DNA of 64,000 nucleotides from Bacteroidota bacterium (GCA_018266795.1 JAFDZV010000038.1:1-64000), one strand, 5' to 3'; shown: positions 53,030 through 61,420, counted from the stretch's first letter. The notes: generated by a model not told the origin, from the letters alone. Program-made: numbers and translations.

Positions 53030-53901
53030 CGGATAATCGCCTCGATCGGTACAACAACGATGTCGCTGGCGCCAACGCCCTTCAGCTTCTCCATCACATC
53101 CCAGAACGCATCCTCGGCGATCACGGAGTGAACCGCCACCATTCCCTCCTCGGCAAGCGGAACCACGGTGGGGCTTTTGAGCGCGGGAATGATGGAGCGC
53201 AGTTCGTCCACGGCATCGCATGGCGCATTCATCATCAGATATCGGCGGCCGCGCGCCTCGAGACTCCCCTGGATGCGGATCATCAACCGGTCGAACAACT
53301 GCCGCTTGGCCGGATCGGACAGTACGTTCTCGTTGGCGATCAGCCGGGCCTGCGAGGTGAGCACGGTAAAGGCCGGATAGAGGCCGTTCAGCCGCGCAGT
53401 GGTGCCGGTGGAGACGAGATCGCAGATGGCATCGGCGATATCCAGCATCGGAGCAATCTCCACCGCACCGCTCAGCCGCACCACCTCGCACCCGATCCCC
53501 TCGGCCTCCAGGAAGCGAGAGGTGATCATGGGATACGTCGTGGCCAGGCGCCGGCCGTCCAGATCGCGAAGGGTACGAACCTCCGAGTGCTGTGGGAGGC
53601 AGATCATGAGCCGGCACACCCCGAAGCCGAGATCCAGCACGCGCTCCACACGCAGCCCCTTCTCCAGCACGGTGTTCTCGCCTACGATGCCGAGGTCGGC
53701 AACGCCGTCGTGTACATACTGCGGGATATCGTCATCCCGAAGCGCCAGAAGATCCAGCGGGAAGTTCCGGCACGGTGTGTACAGCGTCTGCTTCTGGCCG
53801 TCCAGTTCCAACCCGCATGCGCGAAGAAGGTCCAGCGAGTCCGACGTGAGCCGCCCGCTTTTCTGGATTGCGATCTTGATCCTGGTCTCACCCTGTTCCA
53901 T
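53026..53901 (-). CDS. hisG: ATP phosphoribosyltransferase, long form
   Basis: A protein of 291 aa. IKIAIQKSGRLTSDSLDLLR at the N-terminus, DLGIVGENTVLE, RLATTYPMITSRF, and the PRPP-binding loop DIADAICDLVSTGTTARLNG. Residues about 215-291 form the extra ACT-like regulatory domain of the long form (HisGL), so no HisZ partner is required and histidine feedback is expected. It commits PRPP and ATP to the pathway. A 16-bp palindrome overlaps its ribosome-binding site, 2 nt before ATG. Confidence 0.96.
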   Translation of the reverse strand: MEQGETRIKIAIQKSGRLTSDSLDLLRACGLELDGQKQTLYTPCRNFPLDLLALRDDDIPQYVHDGVADLGIVGENTVLEKGLRVERVLDLGFGVCRLMICLPQHSEVRTLRDLDGRRLATTYPMITSRFLEAEGIGCEVVRLSGAVEIAPMLDIADAICDLVSTGTTARLNGLYPAFTVLTSQARLIANENVLSDPAKRQLFDRLMIRIQGSLEARGRRYLMMNAPCDAVDELRSIIPALKSPTVVPLAEEGMVAVHSVIAEDAFWDVMEKLKGVGASDIVVVPIEAIIR

Positions 53902-53902
53902 T

Positions 53903-53918
53903 CTTTACCTCAGTAAAG
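53903..53918. promoter_or_regulatory. Operator copy O3, on the hisG ribosome-binding site
   Basis: CTTTACCTCAGTAAAG: arms CTTTAC/GTAAAG, loop CTCA. On the coding (minus) strand the GAGG Shine-Dalgarno of hisG sits in its centre and the ATG follows 2 nt later. It matches the two copies at 54271 and 54293. Confidence 0.75.
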
Positions 53919-53961
53919 TGATCGGCGCAAAAAAAAAGTCTGTCCGTCCCCGTTCGATTCT

Positions 53962-54249
53962 TCATGCCTCGTCGATCCGTTTCAGCATCAGGCGATATCC
54001 TCCGTTCCCCTCCTTCACCCAGCGGGCCACCCTCGCGATCGTGCGCGAGCTGAGGCCGGTACGCTCCTCGATCGCCTGGTAGGACTCCCCCGCCGCCAGC
54101 ATGCGCGCGGCCTGCCAGCGCTCCGCGAATTCCGCCAGCTCGTTTTCCGTGAGCAGGTCGCCAAGGAAGCGCTTGCACTCCTCCACCGACTTCAGGGACA
54201 CGATGGCCTGATAGAGCGCTCTGATATCACGAGGTTCCGCCTGCTTCAT
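53962..54249 (-). CDS. TrpR-superfamily repressor, YerC/YecD (HisR-like) type
   Basis: A protein of 95 aa. An all-helical TrpR fold: RDIRALYQAIVSLKSVEECK, FLGDLLTENELAEFAERWQA, then the helix-turn-helix ESYQAIEERTGLSSRTIARV and ARWVKEGNGGYRLM. This subgroup (YerC/YecD) has been predicted from comparative genomics to control histidine genes in some bacteria. Its location at the head of a complete his operon, and three matching palindromes around it, support the same role and autoregulation here. The effector, presumably histidine, is inferred. Confidence 0.9.
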   Translation of the reverse strand: MKQAEPRDIRALYQAIVSLKSVEECKRFLGDLLTENELAEFAERWQAARMLAAGESYQAIEERTGLSSRTIARVARWVKEGNGGYRLMLKRIDEA

Positions 54250-54270
54250 CCGTTCTCTCCGGGATTCTCA

Positions 54271-54286
54271 CTGTACTGAAGTAAAG
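54271..54286. promoter_or_regulatory. Operator copy O1, over the -7 box and start region
   Basis: CTGTACTGAAGTAAAG (its reverse complement is CTTTACTTCAGTACAG), 14 of 16 positions equal to O3. It overlaps the -7 box of the repressor promoter. Confidence 0.7.
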
Positions 54287-54313
54287 ATAGCACTTTACCT
54301 GAATACAGCGCAA
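54282..54313 (-). promoter_or_regulatory. Promoter of the his regulator and operon
   Basis: On the minus strand TTG (54313-54311), a 21-bp spacer, TATCTTTA (54289-54282). Same spacing as the tRNA-Glu promoter and one mismatch in the -7 box. The repressor start (54249) is 33 bp downstream. Confidence 0.75.
54293..54308. promoter_or_regulatory. Operator copy O2, in the promoter spacer
   Basis: CTTTACCTGAATACAG, 13 of 16 identical to O3. Its centre is 22 bp from that of O1, about two helical turns, so two repressor dimers could bind the same DNA face. Confidence 0.7.
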
Positions 54314-54353
54314 GTCGGGAATTCGAATTCGGTGAATGAACTCCGATATCACG

Positions 54354-54375
54354 ATCGCGGAGTAAACTCCGCGAT
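54354..54375. repeat. Dispersed palindrome, copy 5
   Basis: ATCGCGGAGT/ACTCCGCGAT with a 2-nt loop, identical to the copy at 22108 except the loop. It lies between the his promoter and the PriA terminator. Confidence 0.8.
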
Positions 54376-54381
54376 AACATC

Positions 54382-54421
54382 AAAAAAAAATGAGGAATGA
54401 AGACTGCCTTCACTCCTCATT
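54382..54421 (-). terminator. Rho-independent terminator of priA
   Basis: On the minus strand, stem AATGAGGAGTGAAG against CTTCATTCCTCATT (one G-T pair) with a short loop, followed directly by nine T. It lies about 20 bp after the priA stop. Confidence 0.85.
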
Positions 54422-54443
54422 CCCAATTCCTCGTTCCTTCTCC

Positions 54444-56987
54444 CTAGGTGAGCCCCTGGGCGTCCACATCCACGATCATCTGCACGGAGGGCCGGGATTC
54501 CCGGGTGTTGTATCGTTCAAGGGCATCCGCGAAGGCGGCGTAGAAGATCCGGCCGGCGGGATCGGCTGCCTTGCTGTTCTTGATCACGATCTGATAGCGG
54601 TAGAGATTCCGCAGCTTCGAGATCAGCGCGGCCGTCGGGCCCATGATGTCCAGTGCGGGGGAGCTGGCCGGGAGCAGCTTCCGGAACGCCTGTGCGTGAC
54701 GCTCGCTCTCGGCCTGATCCTCGGACCGGAACTCCACCACGATGAAGCGGGAGAACGGCGGATAGTTCAGCTCGCGGCGGGAATGGAGTTCCTCGTTGTA
54801 GAGCATCGCATAGTTTTTTGCGAGACTTGCCTGGATGGCCGGATGGTGCGGGTGCGCCGTCTGAATCACCACCTCCCCCTCCACATTGCTCCGGCGACCG
54901 GCGCGCCCGGCCACCTGCGTCAACAACTGATAGGTGCGCTCGCTTGCGCGGAAGTCCGGCAGCAGAAGCTGCGTGTCCGCGGAGATCACTCCCACGAGCG
55001 ATACGCGCGAGAAGTCCAGCCCCTTGGCAACCATCTGTGTGCCGAGCAGAATGTCCACCTCACCGTTGCCGAACGCCGTCAGCATTTTCCGATGCGCCCC
55101 CTTGCGCGACGTGGTATCCTGATCCATCCGGAGCAGGCGAGCCTCCGCAAGCTCCGCGGCCAGTTCCTCCTCCACCTTCTGCGTTCCAACACCCGGCTGG
55201 CGCAGATCGTGGTTGCCGCAGATCTCGCAGACGCGATCCACGGCGCGCTGATACCCGCAGTAGTGGCAATGCAGTTCCTCGCGCGACTTGTGATAGGTGA
55301 GCGTGACGGCACAATGCGGGCACATCGGTGAGTGCGAGCAGGCCATGCACTCCAGCCGGGTTGCAAACCCGCGACGGTTCTGGAGCAGGATCACCCCCTC
55401 GCGCCGCTCGATGCGCTCGCGGATATCCTTCAGCAGGCGGACGGAGAGCGTTCCCCGCATCAACCCCTGCTTGCGTGCGGTAACCGTATCCACGATGATG
55501 ATCTTCGGCTCGCGTGCATTGTCCACGCGCTCCGGCAGTTCCAGCAGGCCGTACTTCCCCCGCTCCACGTTGAAGTAGGATTCGATGGAAGGGGTGGCAG
55601 ATCCGAGTACCGCCACCGCTCCGGAGAGCTGCGCCCGCACGATTGCTGCGTCGCGGGCGTTGTATCGCGGCTGCGCATCGTACTGCTTGTAACTGGCCTC
55701 GTGCTCCTCGTCCACCACTACGACCCCGAGATCCCGCAACGGAGCGAAGAGTGCGGACCTCGCGCCGATCACCACGTCGCACGTCCCCTCGGCTGCGCGG
55801 CGCCAGCCGTCGAAGCGCTCCCCCGGCGACATGCGGCTGTGAAGCACCACCACGCGATCGCCGAAGACGCCAAGGAAGCGCTCCACCAGCTGCACCGTGA
55901 GCGTGATCTCCGGCACCAGCATCAGCGCGCGCCTGCCTCGCGAAACCGCATGCCGGATCGCCTCGATATAGACCTGCGTCTTTCCGGAGCCGGTGACACC
56001 ATGCAGAAGGAAGGTTCGGAACTCGCCCGCGTCGATCGCCGCGTTGATGGCGTCGATGGCATTCAGCTGCATCGCATTCGGAACGATCGCACGCCCGTTT
56101 ACGGTGCCGGCATCGATGGCGCCGAACGCTTCCTCCTCCGTCTCGATCGCCTCCGGCAGCAGCACCTCCTCACGCGTGATCGCGATCTCACCGATCTCCA
56201 CGGCTCCGCGCCCGTGAAGCCCCTTCAACGCAGAGTCCGAGGCACCAGACTCCCTGAGCACGTCGGCAGCAACCGAGAGCTGGTTCCCGGTTCGTGCCGC
56301 TCGGGCACTCAGTGCCAGAAGGATCGCAGCCTGCTTCGGCGCAAGGCGATCCAGTTCGTCGAACAACCGGCGCAGCCCTTCCTCGTCCGCCAGCAACTCC
56401 GGACTGATGCGAACTCCGCGCGCGGTTCGCGCCACGGTTCCCTTTGCATGAGTGGTGGTGCGGACGATCAGCGCCTTCTCCTCCAGCGCCGCGAGCTGTG
56501 CGTGCAGGCTGTCCGCACCGATCTTGCGCTGAAGGAAGGCGAGCGTAACGCCGCGCGGGTGATCGGCGAGGGCCGTGAGGATCGCTGCCTGCCGCGGCGC
56601 GGCGCGGCGAATCAGCGACACCTCCTCCATCACCTCCGGCCCCGCAAGCATCACGCGCTGCGACGACTCCGGAGTCATCCCCTGCGGCATCATGGAACGG
56701 AGCGTCTCGCCGAGCGGAGAGAGATAATAGCTGCTCATCCACTCCGCAAAGCGAAGCATCTCGGGGGTGAAGAGCGGAGTGTGATCCAGCAGGTCGATGA
56801 TGGCTCGGACCTTCTTCAGTTCGGTCTCGGCAAGCTCCTCAACAACGATGCCGGTAAGCGTGCGGCGGCCGAAGGGCACGGTTACACGCATCCCCACCAG
56901 ATCGAAATCGCGCCACTCCTCGGGAACGGAATAGGTGAAGCTCTTGAAGAGAGGCACCGGAAGAGCCACCTGAACGAAGTCTGCCAT
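54444..56987 (-). CDS. priA: Primosomal protein N' (replication restart helicase)
   Basis: A protein of 847 aa. Order: N-terminal 3'-DNA-binding domain (VALPVPLFKSFTYSVPEEWR), winged helix, helicase lobe with Walker A HGVTGSGKTQVY and DEEH, zinc module with four Cys pairs (CMACSHSPMCPHC, CHYCGY, CEICG), lobe 2 with LLGTQMVAKGLDFSRVSLVG and QVAGRAGRRSNVEGEV, and the C-terminal domain. It restarts stalled forks by loading the replisome. All key residues appear intact. A terminator follows. The start is 3 bp from the end of the upstream cupin gene, so the cupin and priA may share a transcript. Confidence 0.96.
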   Translation of the reverse strand: MADFVQVALPVPLFKSFTYSVPEEWRDFDLVGMRVTVPFGRRTLTGIVVEELAETELKKVRAIIDLLDHTPLFTPEMLRFAEWMSSYYLSPLGETLRSMMPQGMTPESSQRVMLAGPEVMEEVSLIRRAAPRQAAILTALADHPRGVTLAFLQRKIGADSLHAQLAALEEKALIVRTTTHAKGTVARTARGVRISPELLADEEGLRRLFDELDRLAPKQAAILLALSARAARTGNQLSVAADVLRESGASDSALKGLHGRGAVEIGEIAITREEVLLPEAIETEEEAFGAIDAGTVNGRAIVPNAMQLNAIDAINAAIDAGEFRTFLLHGVTGSGKTQVYIEAIRHAVSRGRRALMLVPEITLTVQLVERFLGVFGDRVVVLHSRMSPGERFDGWRRAAEGTCDVVIGARSALFAPLRDLGVVVVDEEHEASYKQYDAQPRYNARDAAIVRAQLSGAVAVLGSATPSIESYFNVERGKYGLLELPERVDNAREPKIIIVDTVTARKQGLMRGTLSVRLLKDIRERIERREGVILLQNRRGFATRLECMACSHSPMCPHCAVTLTYHKSREELHCHYCGYQRAVDRVCEICGNHDLRQPGVGTQKVEEELAAELAEARLLRMDQDTTSRKGAHRKMLTAFGNGEVDILLGTQMVAKGLDFSRVSLVGVISADTQLLLPDFRASERTYQLLTQVAGRAGRRSNVEGEVVIQTAHPHHPAIQASLAKNYAMLYNEELHSRRELNYPPFSRFIVVEFRSEDQAESERHAQAFRKLLPASSPALDIMGPTAALISKLRNLYRYQIVIKNSKAADPAGRIFYAAFADALERYNTRESRPSVQMIVDVDAQGLT

Positions 56988-56990
56988 GCG

Positions 56991-57362
56991 TTACTGCTCG
57001 TACGTGAACGCCCGGGCACCGGAACCGAAGGCGATCATCACCTCCGCTTCATCGGCGCCGATATTGATCGATCGATGCGGCACGCCTGCCGGAACAACCA
57101 CCACGTCTCCGGGGCGCTGCTCAACCGAGCGCCCGCCCACCACCTGCTCCACCAGACCGCGAAGCACCAGAAGAACCTCCTCGCAGTTGGCATGGCTGTG
57201 CAGCGCGTTGGAGCCGCCGGGCCGCATCGTCATGCGCCCCAGGGTCACCCCTTCCGCATTCCCCACATGGCTGCCGGCAAACCACTGCAGCGTTCCCCAC
57301 TCCTCGTTGATCGTTTCGATCGCGCTCGCGGGGAGCAGCGGAGTATCGTATGTCTTCTCCAT
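56991..57362 (-). CDS. Single-domain cupin protein
   Basis: A protein of 123 aa from ATG 57362. Cupin motif 1, GGSNALHSHANCEEVLLVLRG, has two His and Glu as metal ligands. Motif 2, PGDVVVVPAGVPHRSINIG, has the third His. It is a small metal-binding beta-barrel. The reaction or ligand cannot be told; such proteins include dioxygenases, isomerases and storage or sensor folds. It sits 3 bp upstream of priA and 52 bp after truA on the same strand, suggesting one transcript truA-cupin-priA. Confidence 0.85.
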   Translation of the reverse strand: MEKTYDTPLLPASAIETINEEWGTLQWFAGSHVGNAEGVTLGRMTMRPGGSNALHSHANCEEVLLVLRGLVEQVVGGRSVEQRPGDVVVVPAGVPHRSINIGADEAEVMIAFGSGARAFTYEQ

Positions 57363-57414
57363 CTGAGATTCAATCGGTTGTTGGTTCTCTGAAGCCGGTG
57401 CGCGCGCCGGGCCG

Positions 57415-58206
57415 TCACTGACGAAGCGGATCGCCGATCTGGAGCGCCGGCACCAGGGCTGCATGATACCGTTCCCCTCTGTAGATCACCTGATCCAGGA
57501 AGAGACCGGATGGCGGGGCGGTATTGTTCATCGGGACCAGTCCCGGCTGTTCCAGCGCCCCGGCGATCGCATCAACCGGGAGATCCCCGCGCCCTATCTC
57601 CACCAGCGTTCCAACGATGCGGCGCACCATCTTGCGCAGGAAGTGGCTGGCGCGGACGCGAATCAGGATCAGATCGCCGTGCTCCGCGATCTCCAGCGAT
57701 TCCACCAGCACGCTCATCGATCCCTCGTCGGGAAGCATGTCGGTGAAATCACGATAGTCATGCATGCCGGGCGCAGCAAGGGCTGCACGCCTCATCGCGC
57801 CGACGTTCAGCGTATCCTTCACCCACCAGACAAACGGCTTCCCGAACGCGGTGCGGCGCGTGGAGATCTGATAGGTATAACTGCGGCCGGCCGCGTCGTG
57901 GCGTGCGTGGAAGCGCCGGTCAACCGGCGCAACGGCGACCACGTTGATGTCCGCTGGAAGGTTGTCGTTGAAGCCGTAGACCAACCGGTCCAGCGGACGG
58001 TTCTCGCGGAGATCCACATGCGCCACCTGCGCAAGCGCGTGCACGCCGGCATCGGTGCGGCCGGAGCCGGTAAACTCGCCGACGTCGCCGAACGCGTCGC
58101 GCGCCGCCGCGATCAGGGCACCCTGAATGGTTCGCGCCCCCTGCTGCACCTGCCAGCCGGAGTAGCGCGTTCCATCGTATTCAATCAGAAGCTTGTAACG
58201 GGGCAT
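57415..58206 (-). CDS. truA: tRNA pseudouridine(38-40) synthase
   Basis: A protein of 263 aa. YKLLIEYDGTRYSGWQVQ at the N-terminus, catalytic Asp in FTGSGRTDAGVHALAQVAH, RFHARHDAAGRSYTYQI, and the late FLRKMVRRIVGTLVEIGRG. All are hallmarks of TruA, which makes pseudouridine in the anticodon arm of many tRNAs. The length is usual. It is first gene of the truA-cupin-priA set, divergent from the GH57 gene. Confidence 0.95.
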   Translation of the reverse strand: MPRYKLLIEYDGTRYSGWQVQQGARTIQGALIAAARDAFGDVGEFTGSGRTDAGVHALAQVAHVDLRENRPLDRLVYGFNDNLPADINVVAVAPVDRRFHARHDAAGRSYTYQISTRRTAFGKPFVWWVKDTLNVGAMRRAALAAPGMHDYRDFTDMLPDEGSMSVLVESLEIAEHGDLILIRVRASHFLRKMVRRIVGTLVEIGRGDLPVDAIAGALEQPGLVPMNNTAPPSGLFLDQVIYRGERYHAALVPALQIGDPLRQ

Positions 58207-58270
58207 GGGTCAAGATAGCAGATGGAACGCAGAGAGCGGACGCGGCGAGATGAAATGTGACAGGGGGCTG

Positions 58271-58340
58271 GTGGTCAGTTGTCAAGTGGTTAGTGGTTAG
58301 TGGACACTCACGGACTACTGACGACTGACTACTCCCATAC
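58271..58340. repeat. Heptamer repeat array with inverted arms
   Basis: The left arm has units at 58271, 58278, 58285, 58292 and 58299 (GTGGTCA, GTTGTCA, AGTGGTT, AGTGGTT, AGTGGAC). The right arm has units at 58306, 58313, 58320, 58327 and 58334 (ACTCACG, GACTACT, GACGACT, GACTACT, CCCATAC). Period 7 throughout; the arms are of opposite sense. It fills the divergent gap between truA and the GH57 gene. Confidence 0.85.
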
Positions 58341-58383
58341 GATCCGGCCACGCTCCAACAGCTTTCTTCCACTATCTTCCCTC

Positions 58384-60516
58384 ATGACTCTTCGCGTGGC
58401 ATTCATCTGGCATCAGCATCAACCGTATTACAAGGACGGCAACCGGTACCTGCTTCCATGGACGCGGCTCCATGCAACGAAGGATTACTACGACATCGCG
58501 GCGGCGCTCCAGGCCTATCCCGGGCTGCGGCAGACGATCAACGTTGCTCCGTCGCTGCTGCTGCAGCTGATCGACTACTGCGAGCACAATGCAACGGATG
58601 TGGCGCTGGAACTCTCGCGGCGGCCGGCAGCGGAGTTGAACGACGATGAGAAGGTGGAGATCCTTCGCTCGTTCTTCCTCTGCAATGTGGAGCGGATGAT
58701 CCTTCCCTATGAGCGCTATGCCGAGCTGTATCGGAACGGCAACCGCGACCGCAACGACATCGCCGGGCTTGCCGCTGCGGCCGCCGCATTCACGACGCAG
58801 GACTGGCTGGACCTCCAGGTGTGGTACAACCTGACGTGGATCGGCGAGTACTCCCGTTCGCACGAACCGTTCGCATCACTGCTCGGGAAGGGGCGCGACT
58901 TCACGGAGGAGGAGAAGCATTCGCTGCTGGACGCTGCAGGCGAGATCGTGGCGTCGGTGGTTCCAACGTACCGTTCGCTGCTGGAGAGCGGGCAGGCGGA
59001 ACTCTCGGTGACGCCGTTCTATCACCCCATTCTTCCTCTTCTCTGCGACAGCCGTTCGGCGCTCGAGGCAACGCCGGAGACCCCGTTACCGAATCATCAC
59101 ATCAGCTATCCGGAGGATGCGCGGGCGCAGATCCAGCGCGGCGCGAAACTCTTCGCGGACCTCTTCGGCCGCAGGCCGCACGGGATGTGGCCGAGCGAGG
59201 GGAGCGTGAGCGATGCCGCGATGGCGCTTGCAAGCGAGGCCGGGTTCGAGTGGGCTGCAACGGACGAGGAGATTCTGCGCGGCACGCTCGGCGAGGGCTG
59301 GCACGATCTGGCAACGTACTTCCCGCATCAGCTCACCACCCCGTTCGGCAAGCTCTGGATGCTCTTCCGCGATCACGAACTTTCGGACGCGATCGGCTTC
59401 GTCTACAGCGGCTGGGATCCCGACGCGGCCGCACACGACTTCTACAATCGCCTTCTGCACATCAGGTCGCGCATCGTGGAGGAGCTTGGCGAGGAACACC
59501 TTCGGTACGCGCTGGTGCCGGTGATCCTGGATGGCGAGAACTGTTGGGAGTTCTATCTCCACAATGGCCGCCCGTTTCTCGAGGCGCTCTACCGCCTGCT
59601 CTCGGAGTCGCAGGAGATCGGCACCACAACCGTACACGATGCATTGGCCGGAGCAACCGCCGGCGACGCACGGCATCTGCACCACTTGCGGGCGGGAAGC
59701 TGGGTTGGCGGAACCTTCAAGATCTGGATCGGGCACGAGGAGGACAACAGGGCATGGGATGCGCTGGCCGAGGCACGCGAGGCCCTGCTTGCGGCGCACG
59801 GCCGGCTGAGCCCGGATGCATTCGCCGCAGGCATGGAGGAGATCTATATCGCGGAAGGGTCCGATTGGTTCTGGTGGTTCGGCGATGAGAACATGGCGAG
59901 CAATCGGGATGACTTCGATGCGCTCTTCCGGATGCACTTGCGCGAAGTGTACCGAATCATCGGTACGGAGCCGCCGGAGCATCTCTCCGATCCGATCATG
60001 CAGTCCGGCCGGGTGTCGCGCGTGGTAAGCCAGGGCTCACGGATCTCGCCGGCGATGGACGGCGCGCGCGCGTCGAGCGGGACCTGGCAGGGAGCCGGCT
60101 GGTTCTCCATGAAGGAGGCCGGAGGAGCGATGCACCGCGCATCGGTCAGCGAACGGCGCATCCTGTTCGGTACCGACGGAACGCGACTCTATGTCCGCTT
60201 CGACACCTGGGCCCAGGTGTCGAAGGATCAGGAGATCCGGGTGATCGTGAGCGGAACGCGGTCGATCACCATCCGTGGATCGCATGCCCGGGTCGGCGTG
60301 GAGCATCAATGGAACGGAGCGCGCTCCGTGCATCTGGATGGCGTTGCCGTTGCGCAATTGGAGACCATGGACATCGCTCTGCCGCTGGCCCTCCTGTTCG
60401 ACGAGGCGCACCGGCCCGGGGCCGTGGGGATGCGCTGCGAACTGTACGACGGCGGCCGACTGACCGAATCGATGCCGGCGCAGGGAACGCTGCTCTGCCA
60501 ACTGGTCGCGGAGTAG
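58384..60516 (+). CDS. Glycoside hydrolase family 57 protein (alpha-amylase / glucan-transferase-like)
   Basis: A protein of 710 aa from ATG 58384. GH57 motifs: LRVAFIWHQHQPYY (motif 1), LSVTPFYHPILPLL (motif 2), GMWPSEGSVSD with the nucleophile Glu (motif 3), VILDGENCWEFY with the acid/base Asp (motif 4) and a late GSWVGGTFKIWIGHEEDNRAW (motif 5). A beta-sandwich C-terminal region (about 560-710) follows. GH57 enzymes act on alpha-1,4/1,6-glucans such as glycogen. No signal peptide is seen, so it is probably cytoplasmic. A weak TATCTTCC box lies 11 bp before ATG. Confidence 0.92.
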   Translation: MTLRVAFIWHQHQPYYKDGNRYLLPWTRLHATKDYYDIAAALQAYPGLRQTINVAPSLLLQLIDYCEHNATDVALELSRRPAAELNDDEKVEILRSFFLCNVERMILPYERYAELYRNGNRDRNDIAGLAAAAAAFTTQDWLDLQVWYNLTWIGEYSRSHEPFASLLGKGRDFTEEEKHSLLDAAGEIVASVVPTYRSLLESGQAELSVTPFYHPILPLLCDSRSALEATPETPLPNHHISYPEDARAQIQRGAKLFADLFGRRPHGMWPSEGSVSDAAMALASEAGFEWAATDEEILRGTLGEGWHDLATYFPHQLTTPFGKLWMLFRDHELSDAIGFVYSGWDPDAAAHDFYNRLLHIRSRIVEELGEEHLRYALVPVILDGENCWEFYLHNGRPFLEALYRLLSESQEIGTTTVHDALAGATAGDARHLHHLRAGSWVGGTFKIWIGHEEDNRAWDALAEAREALLAAHGRLSPDAFAAGMEEIYIAEGSDWFWWFGDENMASNRDDFDALFRMHLREVYRIIGTEPPEHLSDPIMQSGRVSRVVSQGSRISPAMDGARASSGTWQGAGWFSMKEAGGAMHRASVSERRILFGTDGTRLYVRFDTWAQVSKDQEIRVIVSGTRSITIRGSHARVGVEHQWNGARSVHLDGVAVAQLETMDIALPLALLFDEAHRPGAVGMRCELYDGGRLTESMPAQGTLLCQLVAE

Positions 60517-60691
60517 CCGCGGAGCACGACCGCCGGTCGTCGGGACGATGTGCCTCACGATGCACGCACGCGGCAGCGGGCAATTCACGTCCCCCTCTCC
60601 GGCATTCTTCCTTTGACGCCGTCATTGCCGTATGTTTATGCGCTCTATCCCCGCTTCCAGTCACACATTCAACTCCTGAATGGGGTCTCGT

Positions 60692-61420
60692 ATGAAGCGA
60701 CTCGTTTCGGTCTCTCTCCCGTTCGCGGTCCTGCTCTGTCTCGTGGCCGCGGTGCATGCACAGCCGGTCATCAAGTGCGGCGCGGACCTGGTGATGCATC
60801 AGTCCATGGTCTATCTGAACCCCAACATCACATGCACCGTCACGTTCGACGTTATCCAGGAAACACCAACCAATATCAGAATTCAGCTCAGCGACTCCAC
60901 ACCCGGCTCCGGTCTGCTGGTCGAGCAGACACGTACGAACCTGAGCCGGCTCACCTATACGCGTGATACATTCGGCGTGCGCCTCGTCTTCCACTACATG
61001 GTCGACGACAAGGTCTCCACGCACTACTGGAGAATGCCGAGCCCGGACACGGTGTTGATCGTAACGCCGTCGGTGGCACCAAAGGTGCGCGACTGCTACA
61101 CCGAGACACGTTCGCTGGACGTGGAGAAGAAGGAGGTAACGCTGGAAGGGAACGTGTTCACGTACGACAACGCGACGGCACCGGCGCGGATATCGGTTGA
61201 ACGCGTCTTCGATCCTACGGGCGAGCATACGCTGGTGATGGAGAACAACTATCCGCAACTGGACGGCGACATCCGCATGGCTTCCGGCATGTACGATCTG
61301 GCCAGATTCCAGGGAGCCATCGGCGCAGCGGATTCAACCGCCCTGAAGGGTTATCGTCTTTTCATCCGCTTCCATGTGATTCATCTGCACAAGGATTCGA
61401 GAAAGTACGAGGTGTTGTAA
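60692..61420 (+). CDS. Secreted protein of unknown function
   Basis: A protein of 242 aa from ATG 60692 (60680 also possible). The signal peptide MKRLVSVSLPFAVLLCLVAAVHAQ is clear. The mature part contains three or four Cys (KCGADLVMH, ITCTVTF, VRDCYTET) and is mostly beta-strand, with a repeated Thr/Val pattern and ending FIRFHVIHLHKDSRKYEVL. No family is recognised. A TATGTTTA element lies about 60 bp upstream. No sorting domain, so probably periplasmic. Confidence 0.68.
   Translation: MKRLVSVSLPFAVLLCLVAAVHAQPVIKCGADLVMHQSMVYLNPNITCTVTFDVIQETPTNIRIQLSDSTPGSGLLVEQTRTNLSRLTYTRDTFGVRLVFHYMVDDKVSTHYWRMPSPDTVLIVTPSVAPKVRDCYTETRSLDVEKKEVTLEGNVFTYDNATAPARISVERVFDPTGEHTLVMENNYPQLDGDIRMASGMYDLARFQGAIGAADSTALKGYRLFIRFHVIHLHKDSRKYEVL

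Noticed and set aside
53919-53960. Terminator between the his regulator and hisG, because of a run of nine T on the minus strand
   Set aside because: No convincing stem precedes the T run, so an attenuator or terminator cannot be supported.
55332-57392. Plus-strand open frame of 686 codons
   Set aside because: Antisense to priA, whose motifs are unmistakable.
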